The notes under the pieces are model-generated. The model was not told where the DNA came from and did not search any database. It worked only from the letters and a program-made list of their open reading frames with translations. Source: Antedon mediterranea (Eukaryota; Echinodermata; Crinoidea; Comatulida; Antedonidae). From it: a DNA stretch of 64,000 nucleotides. The stretch covers positions 38,023,304-38,087,303 of the forward strand of contig NC_092671.1 of NCBI RefSeq assembly GCF_964355755.1. Reading direction: 5' to 3'. Each line of letters opens with the position of its first letter. The stretch's first letter is position 1. Shown one piece after another: positions 10,501-20,949 of the stretch. Position numbers and translations under genes: made by a program.

Positions 10501-11846
10501 TTTATTGAATCCAATTCATTTGATGTAAAAGAATTTATACTTTTTGTTACTAAGGAAGAAAAAGAATGAAAACTACATATAGGTCGTGTTACCAGGCAAA
10601 GGAGCCATGTGCCACAGTACACAGTATATATATTGCCTGTGACTGTACGCAACACAGAATACACTTGTAGTAATAAATACATACGTTGAAAATCCAAATC
10701 TACCTTTTCTTTGATGAACAATCCAAGGACACATAAGAAGAGTATTAAAATTGAAATAAAAAAATCAACTGCAATATATTGTTTAATAATTTCAAAAAAC
10801 TCTTGCATCACAGTTTCTACTTCTTTCAGTGGCACTGTATAGATGGGTGAGATTGTTGATGGCTTTCTTGCTGTTTCAGTTGTTGTCATGGGTTCATCCT
10901 CCACTGTAAGAATGATTGTATCTGAGCCAGTAAAGTCTTCATCCTCAACAGTACATGTGAGCAAAGCTCCATGCTTCTCTGGCTGTATAGATGGGATAGT
11001 TAACTTATTAATGTTGACTTGGTTAGTATAGTTGATATTGTCTATATAATTACTTTCCAAAGTCCATTTAAACTTAGCAGTGTCAGTGTAGTTACCTTTG
11101 CAGGTAAAGTTTGCGGTCTGATTTGATTTATAGTGAATGTCTCCATAGATGACTACATTTAGTTTGTTTACAACAATTAGTGGATCTGTAGAACAATATC
11201 GTCTGCCATTTAAAATTTCAATATACAATTTACAACTATAGATTGTATTATTTATACTTGGTTTTGCAGGGAATACTAGGGTTATCCACATGTGAGTGCT
11301 ATTTTCATGTGATGAGCCTAGTTCAGTCATTTCAGTGAATTCCATAGACAACTCTGTAGACGTTTTCTCTGAAATGCAAGATATTTGTGTGACATCACTG
11401 ATTTTATAAGAAGATTTACTGAAATAGCACATTGGATACTCTTTTGATGGTACTTTGAGGACCTTCAGGTAAGCTTTTCTTGAGGATATTATGCCTGTTG
11501 AAGTATCAAACACACATCTATAGTCTGTAGCATCTGATCTTTCAACTGGATCAATTGTTAAGCTATACTCATGGATTCTATCTGTTATGCTTTTATTCAC
11601 AAAAGAATATCGTGAATTTTCTGAGCTTTGATTTATTTTCTCATTATGTTTTATCCAAAATACTTGATCTGTTGTTTCATGATTTTTTAGCAGAAAACAT
11701 TCAAATCTTGCCTGCCTTGTTTAAAAAATGGTGATATCTTCAGGATAATTATTATCAAATGAAGTTTCCTGAGAAACTGAAGTTGAAATGATGATAAACA
11801 GAAGAGAAAGACACCAAAGCCTAGAGTTGTTAGTTGAACCAGATGC
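10470..11846 (-). pseudogene. Family A Ig-superfamily gene with premature stop (A2)
   Basis: The body exon begins at 11846 after a CTTTTCAG acceptor and encodes a leader like the 34.9-kb paralogue. An in-frame TAA at 11723-11721 (paralogues have Glu in AESKQAR) ends it inside Ig1. Downstream of that stop the frame stays open for 376 residues (Met at 11600): rest of Ig1, Ig2, Ig3, stalk EPMTTTETARKP, TM (FFISILILFLCVLGLFI) and an unrelated extension VDLDFQRMY to a stop at 10470. The extension begins at AAAAGGTAGAT, a possible donor, so part of it may be intron. One clean nonsense change in an otherwise intact frame suggests recent inactivation, or a polymorphic null allele or assembly error. 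The promoter and exon 1 are intact at 12.6-12.73 kb. Confidence 0.75.
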
Positions 11847-12631
11847 CTGAAAAGAATGCAAGGAGAAGAAAACCATCAAATTAATAAATAGCGACTTATC
11901 AATAATTAGGCCTCCAGATGTTTAACTATGTATTAATATTACAGGATAGTAGAGTGTTTATTGCTATATTTTTTAGCCCAACATTTACATGGTCTAATTT
12001 ATCAAACTATTGTTGTATAAACTATAGGGCCTATATTAATATTATAGTGTACAGTAGTACCTTGATTGGTATAATTATAACAAAGTACAAACCTCTATAA
12101 AAAAATAATAATGGAATAGTCCAATTTCATTCATTCATTAATGGCAATTGCCATATTTTTTAGCCCAACATTTACATGGTCTAATTTATCAAACTATTGT
12201 ATATATTAATATTATAGTGTAGTACCTTGATTGGTATATAACAAAGTACAAACCTCAATAAAAAAAAATGGAATAGTCCATTTCTTTAATTCACTAATTA
12301 TGGCAATAGGGAATTATAGTATGCATTGATGGTTCCTAGCAACCATTGATTTGTTTTTCTGTCATAATTTAGGTACCTGTCAAACTAGTACAAAAGATAG
12401 CGTGTGAACAATTCCAGTGTCATTGTATAACAGCGATAGCCACACCTACATTTTATCTGAACAATGCTCGATCCTAGGGTCACACGGACCAATCATATTC
12501 CAATGATTGACTGATTATCAATGAATAATTCAGTTTTCAAAGGTACTATTTTTGTATATTTATGTTTACATTACAATAAATGTACAATAAAATGTTCAAT
12601 TGAGCTGGATTAATAATAGAATTTGACTTAC

Positions 12632-12760
12632 CATTTTGCATTGACATTTTATAATTATCATGGCTGACTAACACGACAAAATTTCTACACGTTGCTCATC
12701 CGGGTAACTAAAATTGTCGACGTCACCAAATAAAGTTGGTGGCGTACCTGTACGACTTTA
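12632..12760 (-). promoter_or_regulatory. CRE-containing promoter and first exon of A2
   Basis: On the minus strand, TGACGTCG (12725-12718) is followed by a TTACCCGGATGAGCAACG block, CAGCCATGATAATTAT and an exon end at ATG (12634-12632) before donor GTAAGTC. The same order recurs at 20.4, 23.4 and 48.1 kb. Because the body exon starts in phase 0, the terminal ATG can serve as start codon of a spliced message across a 785-bp intron. The plus side (12740 onward) is also conserved between copies, suggesting divergent transcription. Confidence 0.55.
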
Positions 12761-13159
12761 TTGATTTTACAATACAGAGGTACAACAATGCTTGTCAGAT
12801 TATTGTATGCCAACTTGTTATAAATTGCATGTTTTATTTACTCTATCTCTATTATTGCTGGTTTTTTTTCTTATCACGTTTATTTCAGTATACAGTATTT
12901 ATTTTATTTGATAAATAGCAAACCCAATTGTTAAACTTGTACTTTGTAAACATTACTACTAAATTTAATACCGTATTACTCGCCTTTAATTTTCAATATC
13001 AACTTATAAAGTAGTGTTGTAATACAGGCAAATTATTGAAAACCAAATTTGAAGAAAAAAAACAATTAATGTTAGTCTAAAAAATGAGGATGGGGGATGA
13101 GGAACGTTACGTACTTGTTTGTACTGGAATAGGATGATTTTCTTATTTTAAGACAATAT

Positions 13160-13260
13160 TAAGCATATGTTTTTAGGTGTTTTGTAGGCATCTTCAGTGA
13201 ATTTTTGGGGGTTTTTTTTGTAGGCATCTTCATTTTCAGTGAATGATTTAGAATTACAGT
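13160..13260 (+). repeat. Decayed copy of divergent non-coding exon
   Basis: ACAATATTAAGCATATGTTT and GTAGGCATCTTCAGTGAAT reproduce the acceptor side of the splice-bounded non-coding exon, here pointing away from the A2 promoter. The acceptor half is duplicated and no donor is visible. Similar copies are at 15820-15880 and 42740-42840. Confidence 0.45.
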
Positions 13261-13379
13261 ATTATTATTTTTGATAAATTAAATTTTAAAGAAATGTAAT
13301 AATAACAAAAACAAACATTCTTTATTAGTAGATAAATTTATTTTAAGTTCCTTTTATCATATACAAATATATATGTACA

Positions 13380-13580
13380 ACCGTATTGAGCAGGCAGTTG
13401 ATGAAAGGCTAGACGTGTTGCCCGAAAGCTCTGCTAACTTTTCTGGCTGTTTACTTTATCGTTTTGATTTAGCTTTTCGCGCTTTTTTTTGTATCTCCAT
13501 TGAGATCCAGCCACTGATACTACCCACAGCATTGTCATTTTTTTCAGTAATTTGCCTTTGGATTTATATTTATGGTACTG
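13380..13580 (+). mobile_element. Interspersed repeat with degenerate hammerhead-like core
   Basis: TTGATGAAAGG, a loop and TTGCCCGAAAGCTCTGCTAA, followed by TCTGGCTGTTTACTTTATCG, match 21893-22075 closely. It may derive from a Penelope-like or other retroelement terminal region. No ORF is present. Confidence 0.45.
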
Positions 13581-13644
13581 ATATATTCTTACACTCTTAA
13601 ATCGACCCTTTTATTTTTTGATACAATTGGTTACTATGACCAGC

Positions 13645-13720
13645 CTCGTAGCCAGGGGGGGGGGGGGTTATGGTTCGGGCGAAACCCCCCCCCCCCTTTA
13701 CAGCGACCCCCCCCCCCCCA
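13645..13720. repeat. G-run and C-run tract
   Basis: About 12 consecutive G, then GGTTCGGGCGAAA, then two long C-runs. It is part of an interspersed repeat (CCTCGTAGCCAGGGGGG). The run lengths are unreliable in any assembly. Confidence 0.7.
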
Positions 13721-13914
13721 CCTTAACCGACTGCGAACCCCCATCCCCGACATGCCCAATACCTCACCCTCATCTTCAAAAATCCTCCAAATACGTGCCC
13801 CACAGTACAAAAAGTTGTTTGTAAATTGAAAAATTCGTAAACTTGTTCGTGAACCTTCTTCTCTGTATGAGCGTCAACTAGCGATACGTTTTGTAAATTT
13901 CTAAAAGCTGCAAA

Positions 13915-14212
13915 TAATAATAATAATAATAATATTTATTCGGTCATCAATGTAAAAATGAATGAGAATAGGCTAAAGCCCAAACAGATTCTGCACTCAC
14001 TCCATACAATACAATCAGTTAAAGATAAAACCATATACAAGAAAAATACAAATAAATTATACATAACATGAAATATAGTGTTTTGTTAGAGCAGCCTTAA
14101 ATATTGAAATTGTTTGTGAATCTTTTATGTCATTTGGTATTTGCTCCCATAGTCTAGGAAAGGAAACAAATACAGAATTATGAAAAGTATTGCCTTTCGA
14201 ATTCCAACGTAA
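13915..14212 (-). mobile_element. LINE 3' fragment, second copy
   Basis: Almost identical to 5055-5340: ATT-type tail at 13915-13935, then the antisense of the LINE C-terminal coding region. Truncated at a CGAATTCCAACG boundary. No intact ORF. Confidence 0.65.
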
Positions 14213-14618
14213 AAGCCTACCCGGACATCTTTCACTAGTTTTAATGAATTGCCGATTTTAACCTGAAAAATAAATGTTTGGTCCCTGCATGTAACATGAT
14301 ATTGATGCGTCTCATAGCGAGCTGGGGCACGAACGATTCGTACAAAGGACACCGCCAGACAACTGCGTACCTATAATTGTTTAGATCACTGGCAGTCAGT
14401 ATTTATGTGTGACTATGAAGTATAATGTATCATAGAGGATTATAGTGAATATTAATATTTTACACTATAATATCTATGGTATCAAGTATTGTAGTTCACA
14501 TTATGGCATCCGATTATTTTTTTCTAGACCACCAGCCGATACGTACTAAAATGTATCAATATCCCCTATTTACATATTTATATTCCTCAACAAATTGCTG
14601 TAAATAAATATTATAGAT

Positions 14619-15535
14619 AGAACGGATTACGTTCGAAAAACATATACTTAAAATGGCATTAATGGGCTTTCGTAACATATACAACAAGTGCCATTTAAAG
14701 TATATGTTGTAATTCGTTTGAACGGATTACTAATCCGTTCAAACGAATTACTAATTTGTTCAAACGGATTACTAATCCGTTCAAACGGATTACTAATCCG
14801 TTCAAACGAATTACTAATTTGTTTATTTAAACGGATTACTAATTCGTTCAAACGAATACGAATTAGTAATCCGTTTAAACGAATTAATAATTTGTTTAAA
14901 CAAATTAATAATTTGTTTAAACGGATTACTAATCTGTTAGAACGAATTAGTAATTCGTTCAAACGAATTATTAATCTGTTTAAACAAATTAGTAATTCGT
15001 TTGAACGGATTTGTAATCCGTTCAAACGAATTACAACATATACTTTAAATGGCACTTGTTGTATATGTTGCAATTGGTTTGAACGGATTACTAATTCGTT
15101 TGAACAGATTACTAATCCGTTCAAACGAATTAGTAATCCGTTTAAACAAATTATTAATTTGTTTAAACAAATTACTAATTTGTTTAAACGGATTACTAAT
15201 TCGTTCAAACGGATTAGTAATCCGTTTAAACAAATTATTAATTTATTTAAACAAATTACTAATTTGTTTAAACGGATTACTAATTCGTTCAAACGAATTA
15301 CTAATTCGTTTGAACAAATTAGTAATCCGTTTAAACAAATTATTAATTCGTTTAAACAAATTAGTAATCCGTTTAAACAAATTAGTAATTCGTTTGAACG
15401 GATTACTAATTCGTTTGAACGGATTACTAATTCGTTTGAACAGATTATTAATCAGTTCAAACGAATTACTAATTCGTTAGAACGGATTACGTTCGAAAAA
15501 CATATACTTAAAATGGCATTAATGGGCTTTCGTAG
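14619..15535. mobile_element. MITE-like element with a 21-bp palindromic array
   Basis: An array of 21-bp units built from alternating ATTA(G/C)TAAT and CGTTTAAACG-type palindromes fills 14700-15480. The right end (15480-15535) is the terminal inverted repeat ending GGGCTTTCGTA, shared with elements at 51.0 and 52.9 kb. On the left the same TIR end occurs in the same orientation (14619-14674), so the true left TIR is missing or rearranged. Long ORFs in several frames (to 284 codons) exist only because 21 bp is seven stop-free codons. Confidence 0.8.
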
Positions 15536-15574
15536 ATGCTGAATTTCATTGCAAATAATGCATTTTTTGCTAGG

Positions 15575-15785
15575 CAAAGTTATTATCTATTGACGAATCA
15601 ACAATTTCAATGGAGTTTCCTTTATTAAACCATTTTTCAATACTTGTTAGTTTGTCCCCAATTTTAAAAACCATAATTTTTGTTTTTTCTACATTTACAG
15701 TTAATCCCCAGTCATCACAATATTTACCCAAGATGGTAATCAGTCTCTGTAAGGAATTAAGAGAAGATGATTGTATTGCTTGAGC
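15575..15785 (-). mobile_element. LINE reverse-transcriptase fragment
   Basis: Minus strand encodes KYCDDWGLTVNVEKTKIMVF, the region after the RT catalytic motif in many LINE ORF2 proteins, with open frame on both sides for about 65 residues. No start or catalytic core is present. Confidence 0.75.
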
Positions 15786-15819
15786 TTAATAGTTTATACT
15801 TGAATAGGATGATTTCTTT

Positions 15820-15885
15820 TATTTTGAAGACAATATTAAGCATGTTTTTGTAGGCATCTTCAGTGAATGATTTGGAAGATGTAAA
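15820..15885 (+). repeat. Copy of the divergent-exon module
   Basis: GACAATATTAAGCATG, then TTTTTGTAG and GCATCTTCAGTGAATGATTT. It keeps an acceptor-like site but no donor. It is a dispersed copy of the module next to A promoters. Confidence 0.45.
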
Positions 15886-16149
15886 ATTAAATTACTATTT
15901 TTGTTATAAAATTAAATTTTAAAGAAATGTTCTGAGATTGTTGCAAGACAACGGGACACAACACCAAAAAGTGGGACAATATCCTCGGAATCGGAACAGT
16001 TGAAATGTGCTCGTAAATCGAATAAAACGATTTAAAATTGTTCAGATAGGGCTTCCAGAGGCTTTTTTCCCATGGACCTCCACAAGGGGTCCTTGATCGG
16101 CCCCTGGCCACCAGCCGAACATTCCTTGCTTTGCTCGCAAAGTAAATCG

Positions 16150-16446
16150 ATCTTTTATTTATTTTATTTTTTTTTAAATTTTATTCAATACAGCGGTGCA
16201 GCACCCTGAGGATTGCCATGAGTGCAAAGCACTATCGAGATGGCTCTCCATATACTGCACTAGAACATATAAGACAAACATATACACAAGATGCTCTACA
16301 TAAACAAAGACTTATTATTAAGTCTTTGGGAGTGGAGTTGTAAATTGTCATGAGAAAAAAACCCTGACATGTGACAGGACTTGAACCCAGGACCCTTAGA
16401 TTGGTAGCCAAGCATCATAACCACCAAGCCACAGCTCCACTCATTT
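16150..16446 (-). mobile_element. tRNA-derived SINE
   Basis: On the minus strand the 5' head has a Pol III A box (TGGCTTGGTGG, 16431-16421) and B box (GGTTCAAGTCC, 16387-16377) with tRNA-like spacing. A non-tRNA body and an A/T-rich tail follow to about 16150. The acceptor arm and anticodon arm are imperfect, so it is a SINE rather than a tRNA gene. Confidence 0.75.
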
Positions 16447-16449
16447 GTC

Positions 16450-17200
16450 CCCCTTACCTTTCGAAACGGATTTACGTTGTTGACCTACCAGGAACAACCT
16501 CCTTAATGTGATTTTTTTAAACTTAATTGCATATAGAAAAAACTGAAAGCCATAAATTAATTCACAACATTAAAACAAGCAATGTTTTATGAATAGGCCT
16601 ACATAGGGCGGCCTATTACCAAGATGACAAATATAAATTGTAATTTTTTAAAGATTCATCCAATGATTCTATACAATATCAACATTTTAATCTATATAAT
16701 AATTGTTTATTGATCAGATATCGAGATATCGTCGAAATGCTGAATTCTCAATATAGGGTTATCTCCTGCATAAAGTGACTGTACAATAAAAAGGGGACAT
16801 TTCTTATCGTAACTTCGCACCAATGTTTTCTTTCAATATTGGTTTGTTTTAAAAAATGGGTGTCTATTAAGCCTACCCTATTTTTTATCTATGGAAAAAA
16901 TGGAAGACCAGGCCTACAAATTAAACTTTATGCTGTACACACAGTATTATATTTTACAATAGGCACATTATTATACAGTACTGTATTTGAATAAATGCTT
17001 GGAGGTTGTATATTCGAGGGAGGCGTTTATTATTTGGGTGTAATATGGTAACATGTAGGCCTAATCAAATACATTCTCCCTAAATGTATCAGGGCGTTTA
17101 TTTGAGGAAAAAATAAAGGCCCTGATGGTATTCTGTTCAAGTCAAATCTGGAATAAACTGAATTGAATTTGATATTTAAAAACAATCTCTCATTTCATAT
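16450..17200. other. Intergenic; diverged interspersed repeat
   Basis: No gene seen. 16980-17110 contains the GGAGGCGTTTATT and GGGCGTTTATTTGAGG repeat related to 3820-3890. Confidence 0.45.
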
Positions 17201-17207
17201 CCGAACC

Positions 17208-17219
17208 AGGAAGTGAAAC
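17208..17219 (+). promoter_or_regulatory. ETS-IRF composite-like motif upstream of B2
   Basis: AGGAAGTGAAAC contains GGAANNGAAA, the consensus of ETS/IRF composite elements. The flanking ACCAGGAAGT is shared with B1 (6094-6102), and an AGGAAGT also precedes B3 (about 30297). Match only; function inferred. Confidence 0.35.
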
Positions 17220-17420
17220 TAACACTATTATTTCATTCAGTGAAATGATCAATATTGTACGATGTAGGATAGCAGGAGGCGCATACTTTTCTTGAATAAA
17301 CTCAAATTCATTATTAATGCTGAAAATATTATAAAGTTTCGTTGCGACCTTGACTTCAGATGAAACTTTAGCAATTGATAATGTTATTGTAAACACCAAG
17401 ACAGTACGTGTTAAAGAACT

Positions 17421-18593
17421 ATGATGTCTGTAGCCACCGGTATTGTGTCAGTGTTTATTTTGATCTTCTTTGGTGAAAGTTCTCCGTCAACACAACAGCA
17501 CAATGTTGAGTGTGATTCACCTGATGATTACTATATTATTGGACAAAACATGACAACTAAATGCTATGTTGAAACGTGCTATTATTGTGTAAAATATTTT
17601 CAGTTGAAGAAGAACCATTTAGCGGTGGATGAAAAAGGTATCCATATTTCTAATAAAACAATACATCATAATTCTGAAATTGAGATAACAATATCCAATT
17701 TGATCATTTCTGACAGTGGTGAGTACAGCATTAACATCACTCATCATGATGATAGTTCACAGGAATTCAGCCTATTTAACGTGAGTGTATTTCCACAACC
17801 TGTGTACCCACAACCTGAACCACAGTGCTCATCTGACAAAGATTATTGTATAATTGGCGATTGTAGCATCACTTTACAATGTCAAATCTTTTCATATCCG
17901 GAGCTTAGGTTGATAAATGAGGCAGAGTACAATCAAACAATTTCAGGTAATAATACAATTTATGAAAGAGAATTTCGTATTACAGATCAGGACAAAGGTG
18001 TGGTTAAGGACACATGTGTTTTCAAAGTGAAATCTGAATGGGAAACTTGCACAGTCGAAGTATTAGTAAAAAGTCGATTGAATGTTTCTTTAACATCAGC
18101 GGGAAATGTGATTGAAGGAGACGACGCAGTTTTAAATTGTTCTCTTCCAAACAACAATGACGTCACTCAGGTAGAGTACATATGGGAATCATTCCCTGAA
18201 ATTGACATGATTAACAAAAGAAACACATTAACAATACTTAATGTATCCATTGGTTTAAATGGAACAGAAGTAAGATGCACCGTAAGACTAGGTAATTATT
18301 CAGAGGGTTCAGCAACAACGATACTGAATGTTGACGTCACAGATCAAGTTCATCCTGATGTCTCAACGATGCAAATACCCACATCCGACATAAGGAGGGA
18401 AGATAATACTATGCACTCAAAATCTATATTGCTAATTCGGTCCATTACATTTTGTGTGTTTATTATTATTGTGGCAATTTTGAGTACAAAATACCTTAAT
18501 TCAAGGAAAAAAAGAAATTCTAACAGACCTACAAGCAATGACACAACCTCTGCTATAGAACTGAATGTATCCGTTATAGAGGTCTTAAATTAA
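17421..18593 (+). CDS. Family B Ig-superfamily membrane receptor (B2)
   Basis: 390 residues from ATG 17421; the adjacent ATG at 17424 is equally possible. Signal peptide, Ig1 (CYVETCYYC, no F-strand Cys), Ig2 (QCSSDKDYC, then TLQC and KDTC), Ig3 (VLNCSLPNNN, VRCTVRLG), stalk, TM with the same embedded Arg (ILLIRSITFCVF) and a basic tail. The tail differs from B1 and B3: it lacks the RSIDN block and ends SVIEVLN. From Ig3 to the tail it is nearly identical to B1 and B3, while Ig1-Ig2 differ strongly and Ig2 carries an insertion (VYPQPEPQ). Intronless in appearance. Its 3' side carries the tRNA-like element, divergent exon and A-type promoter in order. Confidence 0.87.
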   Translation: MMSVATGIVSVFILIFFGESSPSTQQHNVECDSPDDYYIIGQNMTTKCYVETCYYCVKYFQLKKNHLAVDEKGIHISNKTIHHNSEIEITISNLIISDSGEYSINITHHDDSSQEFSLFNVSVFPQPVYPQPEPQCSSDKDYCIIGDCSITLQCQIFSYPELRLINEAEYNQTISGNNTIYEREFRITDQDKGVVKDTCVFKVKSEWETCTVEVLVKSRLNVSLTSAGNVIEGDDAVLNCSLPNNNDVTQVEYIWESFPEIDMINKRNTLTILNVSIGLNGTEVRCTVRLGNYSEGSATTILNVDVTDQVHPDVSTMQIPTSDIRREDNTMHSKSILLIRSITFCVFIIIVAILSTKYLNSRKKRNSNRPTSNDTTSAIELNVSVIEVLN

Positions 18594-18814
18594 ATCAGTC
18601 ACATTGAATGAATTTTATTCAATTTTAAACTGAATGAAAAGTAAATTTTTTTACATTGTAGGATTATTATATTGACAAATCAATAAAAAGAAAGAGTGTA
18701 AGGCATAGTAGTATAGTGTTTTTTAAAATCCTGGCCGCATGACCAGTTTTAATATAATATTAAATGTAAGCTGCTAATTCTAACAAATCAATAAATTTTA
18801 CTTAAAAATTAGGT

Positions 18815-19030
18815 ACATACTTTTACCACAATCCTGTAATGCTTTTCAGTTTCCTCTTGTTATATGCAGTGTTTTGTAAGCTACAAGATGAAATAATAAT
18901 TTAATTAGTATAGGCCTAATTTTAGCTGTAAAATTATTAAAATAAAATATTTCCGATAATTGAGACATTGCAGCCATTTTATTATTTCTCGTTGTTTAAT
19001 CCATCATTTTCTACAATTTATTAATCTGGA
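18815..19030 (+). repeat. B-gene 3' flank module
   Basis: ACCACAATCCTGTAATGC through the region before AATCTGGACAAAACCTG recurs at 22075-22260 (+) and 50345-50570 (-). It marks positions where a B cassette existed even though the B ORF is gone at the latter two. Confidence 0.55.
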
Positions 19031-19290
19031 CAAAACCTGACAATTAAGACTAGGGCATGATACCACTACGGATTATTGGGGCCTTTTGTGTCCCAATTTT
19101 TAGATACAGTTGTTGCAAATAGATAGGACATTTGGTATACTACTGGTCACTTTTAGTTAAATATAATTTTAAAGGATTTCATGAAATGTACTGACCCTGC
19201 TTCAAAGTGAGTCAACTCATCAAAATTTGATGAGCAGGGTCAGTGTTAATGTTTATGCTTTATTTTACGATCATAGAACAGACTAAAGTA

Positions 19291-19370
19291 TAAGCACCAG
19301 TGGTCTAATTGTTAGATATATATGAAGATGAAGGTTCCAAGTTCGAATCTTGGTTGGGTGGCCTTTTTTT
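19291..19370 (+). repeat. tRNA-like Pol III-box element after B2
   Basis: It has a full A-box match TGGTCTAATTG (19301-19311), a B-box GTTCGAATC (19341-19349) inside a perfect T-stem CCAAG/CTTGG, and a T7 terminator at 19364-19370. The anticodon arm is degenerate. This copy has the best promoter boxes of the series and could be transcribed by Pol III. Confidence 0.6.
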
Positions 19371-19730
19371 ATTCTCAGATTTTCTTTACCATTTCTAAAT
19401 TGAATTAATTTCAGTACATCATCAGGCATTAATTTATTGAGTTCTGGTTAATTTATATATAAGACTAGTTACAAGTAATGATTAGTCTTCAATATGTTGA
19501 TTTAAATTTGATTGACTATTTTTCCCCTTTTAAATTACACTTTTTGCAGGAAAATTATTTTTCTTTTCGATCAAACTTTTGGTCAAAGTGATTATATAAT
19601 TTTATTAAATTAAAATTGCATGTTCATCAAACGAAAATCACTTTTTTTTTTTCAGGGTAGCAATATACCTTTAAATTTGAATTTAGGCCAATTCATTAAT
19701 TTAAATGTATACTGTAAATGTAAATCTTAC

Positions 19731-19821
19731 AAGCATAGTCCATGTCAAAGGTGAACATTACACAGGGTCTTCAAATCTACATCACTGTGGCAACATCTTT
19801 CAAATCATTCATTGGAGATGC
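19731..19821 (-). ncRNA. Conserved splice-bounded non-coding exon (minus), copy 2
   Basis: Minus strand: acceptor TTTGTTGCAG, a 91-nt exon starting GCATCTCCAATGAATG, donor GTAAGATT. Stops occur in the frames examined. Same module as 7876-7950, with both splice signals kept despite sequence changes. Confidence 0.42.
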
Positions 19822-20260
19822 CTGCAACAAAACAAAAACACATGCTTAATATTGTGTATAAGGAAAAATCATCATATTCCAGTATGAATCATTAGGCTTA
19901 AAATGTAATCATTTTATCTTACATTTTCTAATTATTTACTTCCCCATATTCCTCTTCTAGACTATTATTAGTTTTTTGTTCAAATTTGCTTTTTAATAAT
20001 TGCATAAAATACTTTATAATTTGGTACTTAGTATACAAATATCGAAAATTAAAGGTCAGTAGTTAATCATATAGGTATACTCAGTTTAAAACAATTGGTT
20101 TTGTTATTTATCAAATATTAAGTAAATTATTTCTTTATATATACTTTGAAGTAACATAATAACAATAATCTAAAATAAATAAACAGCAAATAAATAATCT
20201 AGCAACATAGCATTGTTGTAAATCTGTACAGTATTGTACAATCAATAGTCATTACCAGTT

Positions 20261-20400
20261 TAACGCCACCAACATAGCATTGTAACTATGTATTGTGAAA
20301 TCAAGTCATAATTCACCGGTTTGTTTAACGCCACCAACATAGCATTGTAACCATGTATTGTGAAATCAAGTCATATACACCGGTTTGTTTAACGCCACCA
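20261..20400 (+). repeat. Two-and-a-bit tandem copies of a 65-bp unit in the A promoter
   Basis: TAACGCCACCAACATAGCAT restarts at 20326 and a partial third unit begins near 20390. It lies immediately upstream of the CRE, so the duplication may alter promoter spacing or strength. Confidence 0.65.
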
Positions 20401-20508
20401 ATTTTATTTAGTGACGTCAACAATTTTAGTTACCCGGATGGATGAGCAACGTACGTCGTCTCGATCCTCATCAATCGTGTCAGCCATGATGATTGTATGA
20501 AAATAATG
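20400..20508 (+). promoter_or_regulatory. A-type promoter with perfect CRE and first exon
   Basis: TGACGTCA at 20412-20419 is a full CRE. It is followed by TTACCCGGATGGATGAGC, CAGCCATGATGATTGTATGA and an exon end at ATG (20506-20508) before donor GTAAGTT. The next plus-strand A body exon is at 23.9 kb, which also has its own decayed promoter, so this could be an alternative distal promoter for that gene or an orphan. Confidence 0.5.
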
Positions 20509-20949
20509 GTAAGTTAAATTCTATTGTTCAACTGCTCAATTGAACATGTTTATGTACATTGTTGTGTCAACATAAATATACAAAAATAGGACTTTTGAAG
20601 GCTGAATTATGAATTGATAATCAGTCACATCATTGGAATATGATCAGTGAACCTCGGAAGCATTATTTGGATAAAAGGGGTATTTGTATAGGCCTAGCCT
20701 AAATCCTAGCCTATTGATTGTCTACGCAATGACATCAAGTTGTTTACTCACAGGTTTCCTTTTATACTAGGCCTAGTAGGTACCTGAATTATGACAGAAA
20801 AACAAATCAATGGTTGCTAGGTAGGAATCATCAATGCCTATCAATCATATCTACCAATTGCCATAATGAACAAATGAAAGAAGTTGGACTATTCCATTTT
20901 TTCTGAATACAAATTGAGTTTTGTAATTTGTTCTAGGCTACGTCCTAGG

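Noticed and set aside
13572-13829. Proline-rich ORFs
   Set aside because: Arise from C-homopolymer runs in an interspersed repeat.
14648-15542. Long overlapping ORFs (up to 284 codons) in several frames on both strands, likewise at 51.1-52.8 kb
   Set aside because: The 21-bp unit is seven codons without stops, so all frames stay open. Peptides are pure heptad repeats of the DNA unit; no start context or codon bias.
16377-16446. Functional tRNA gene on the minus strand
   Set aside because: Boxes are good, but the acceptor and anticodon arms do not pair well and a SINE-like body follows.
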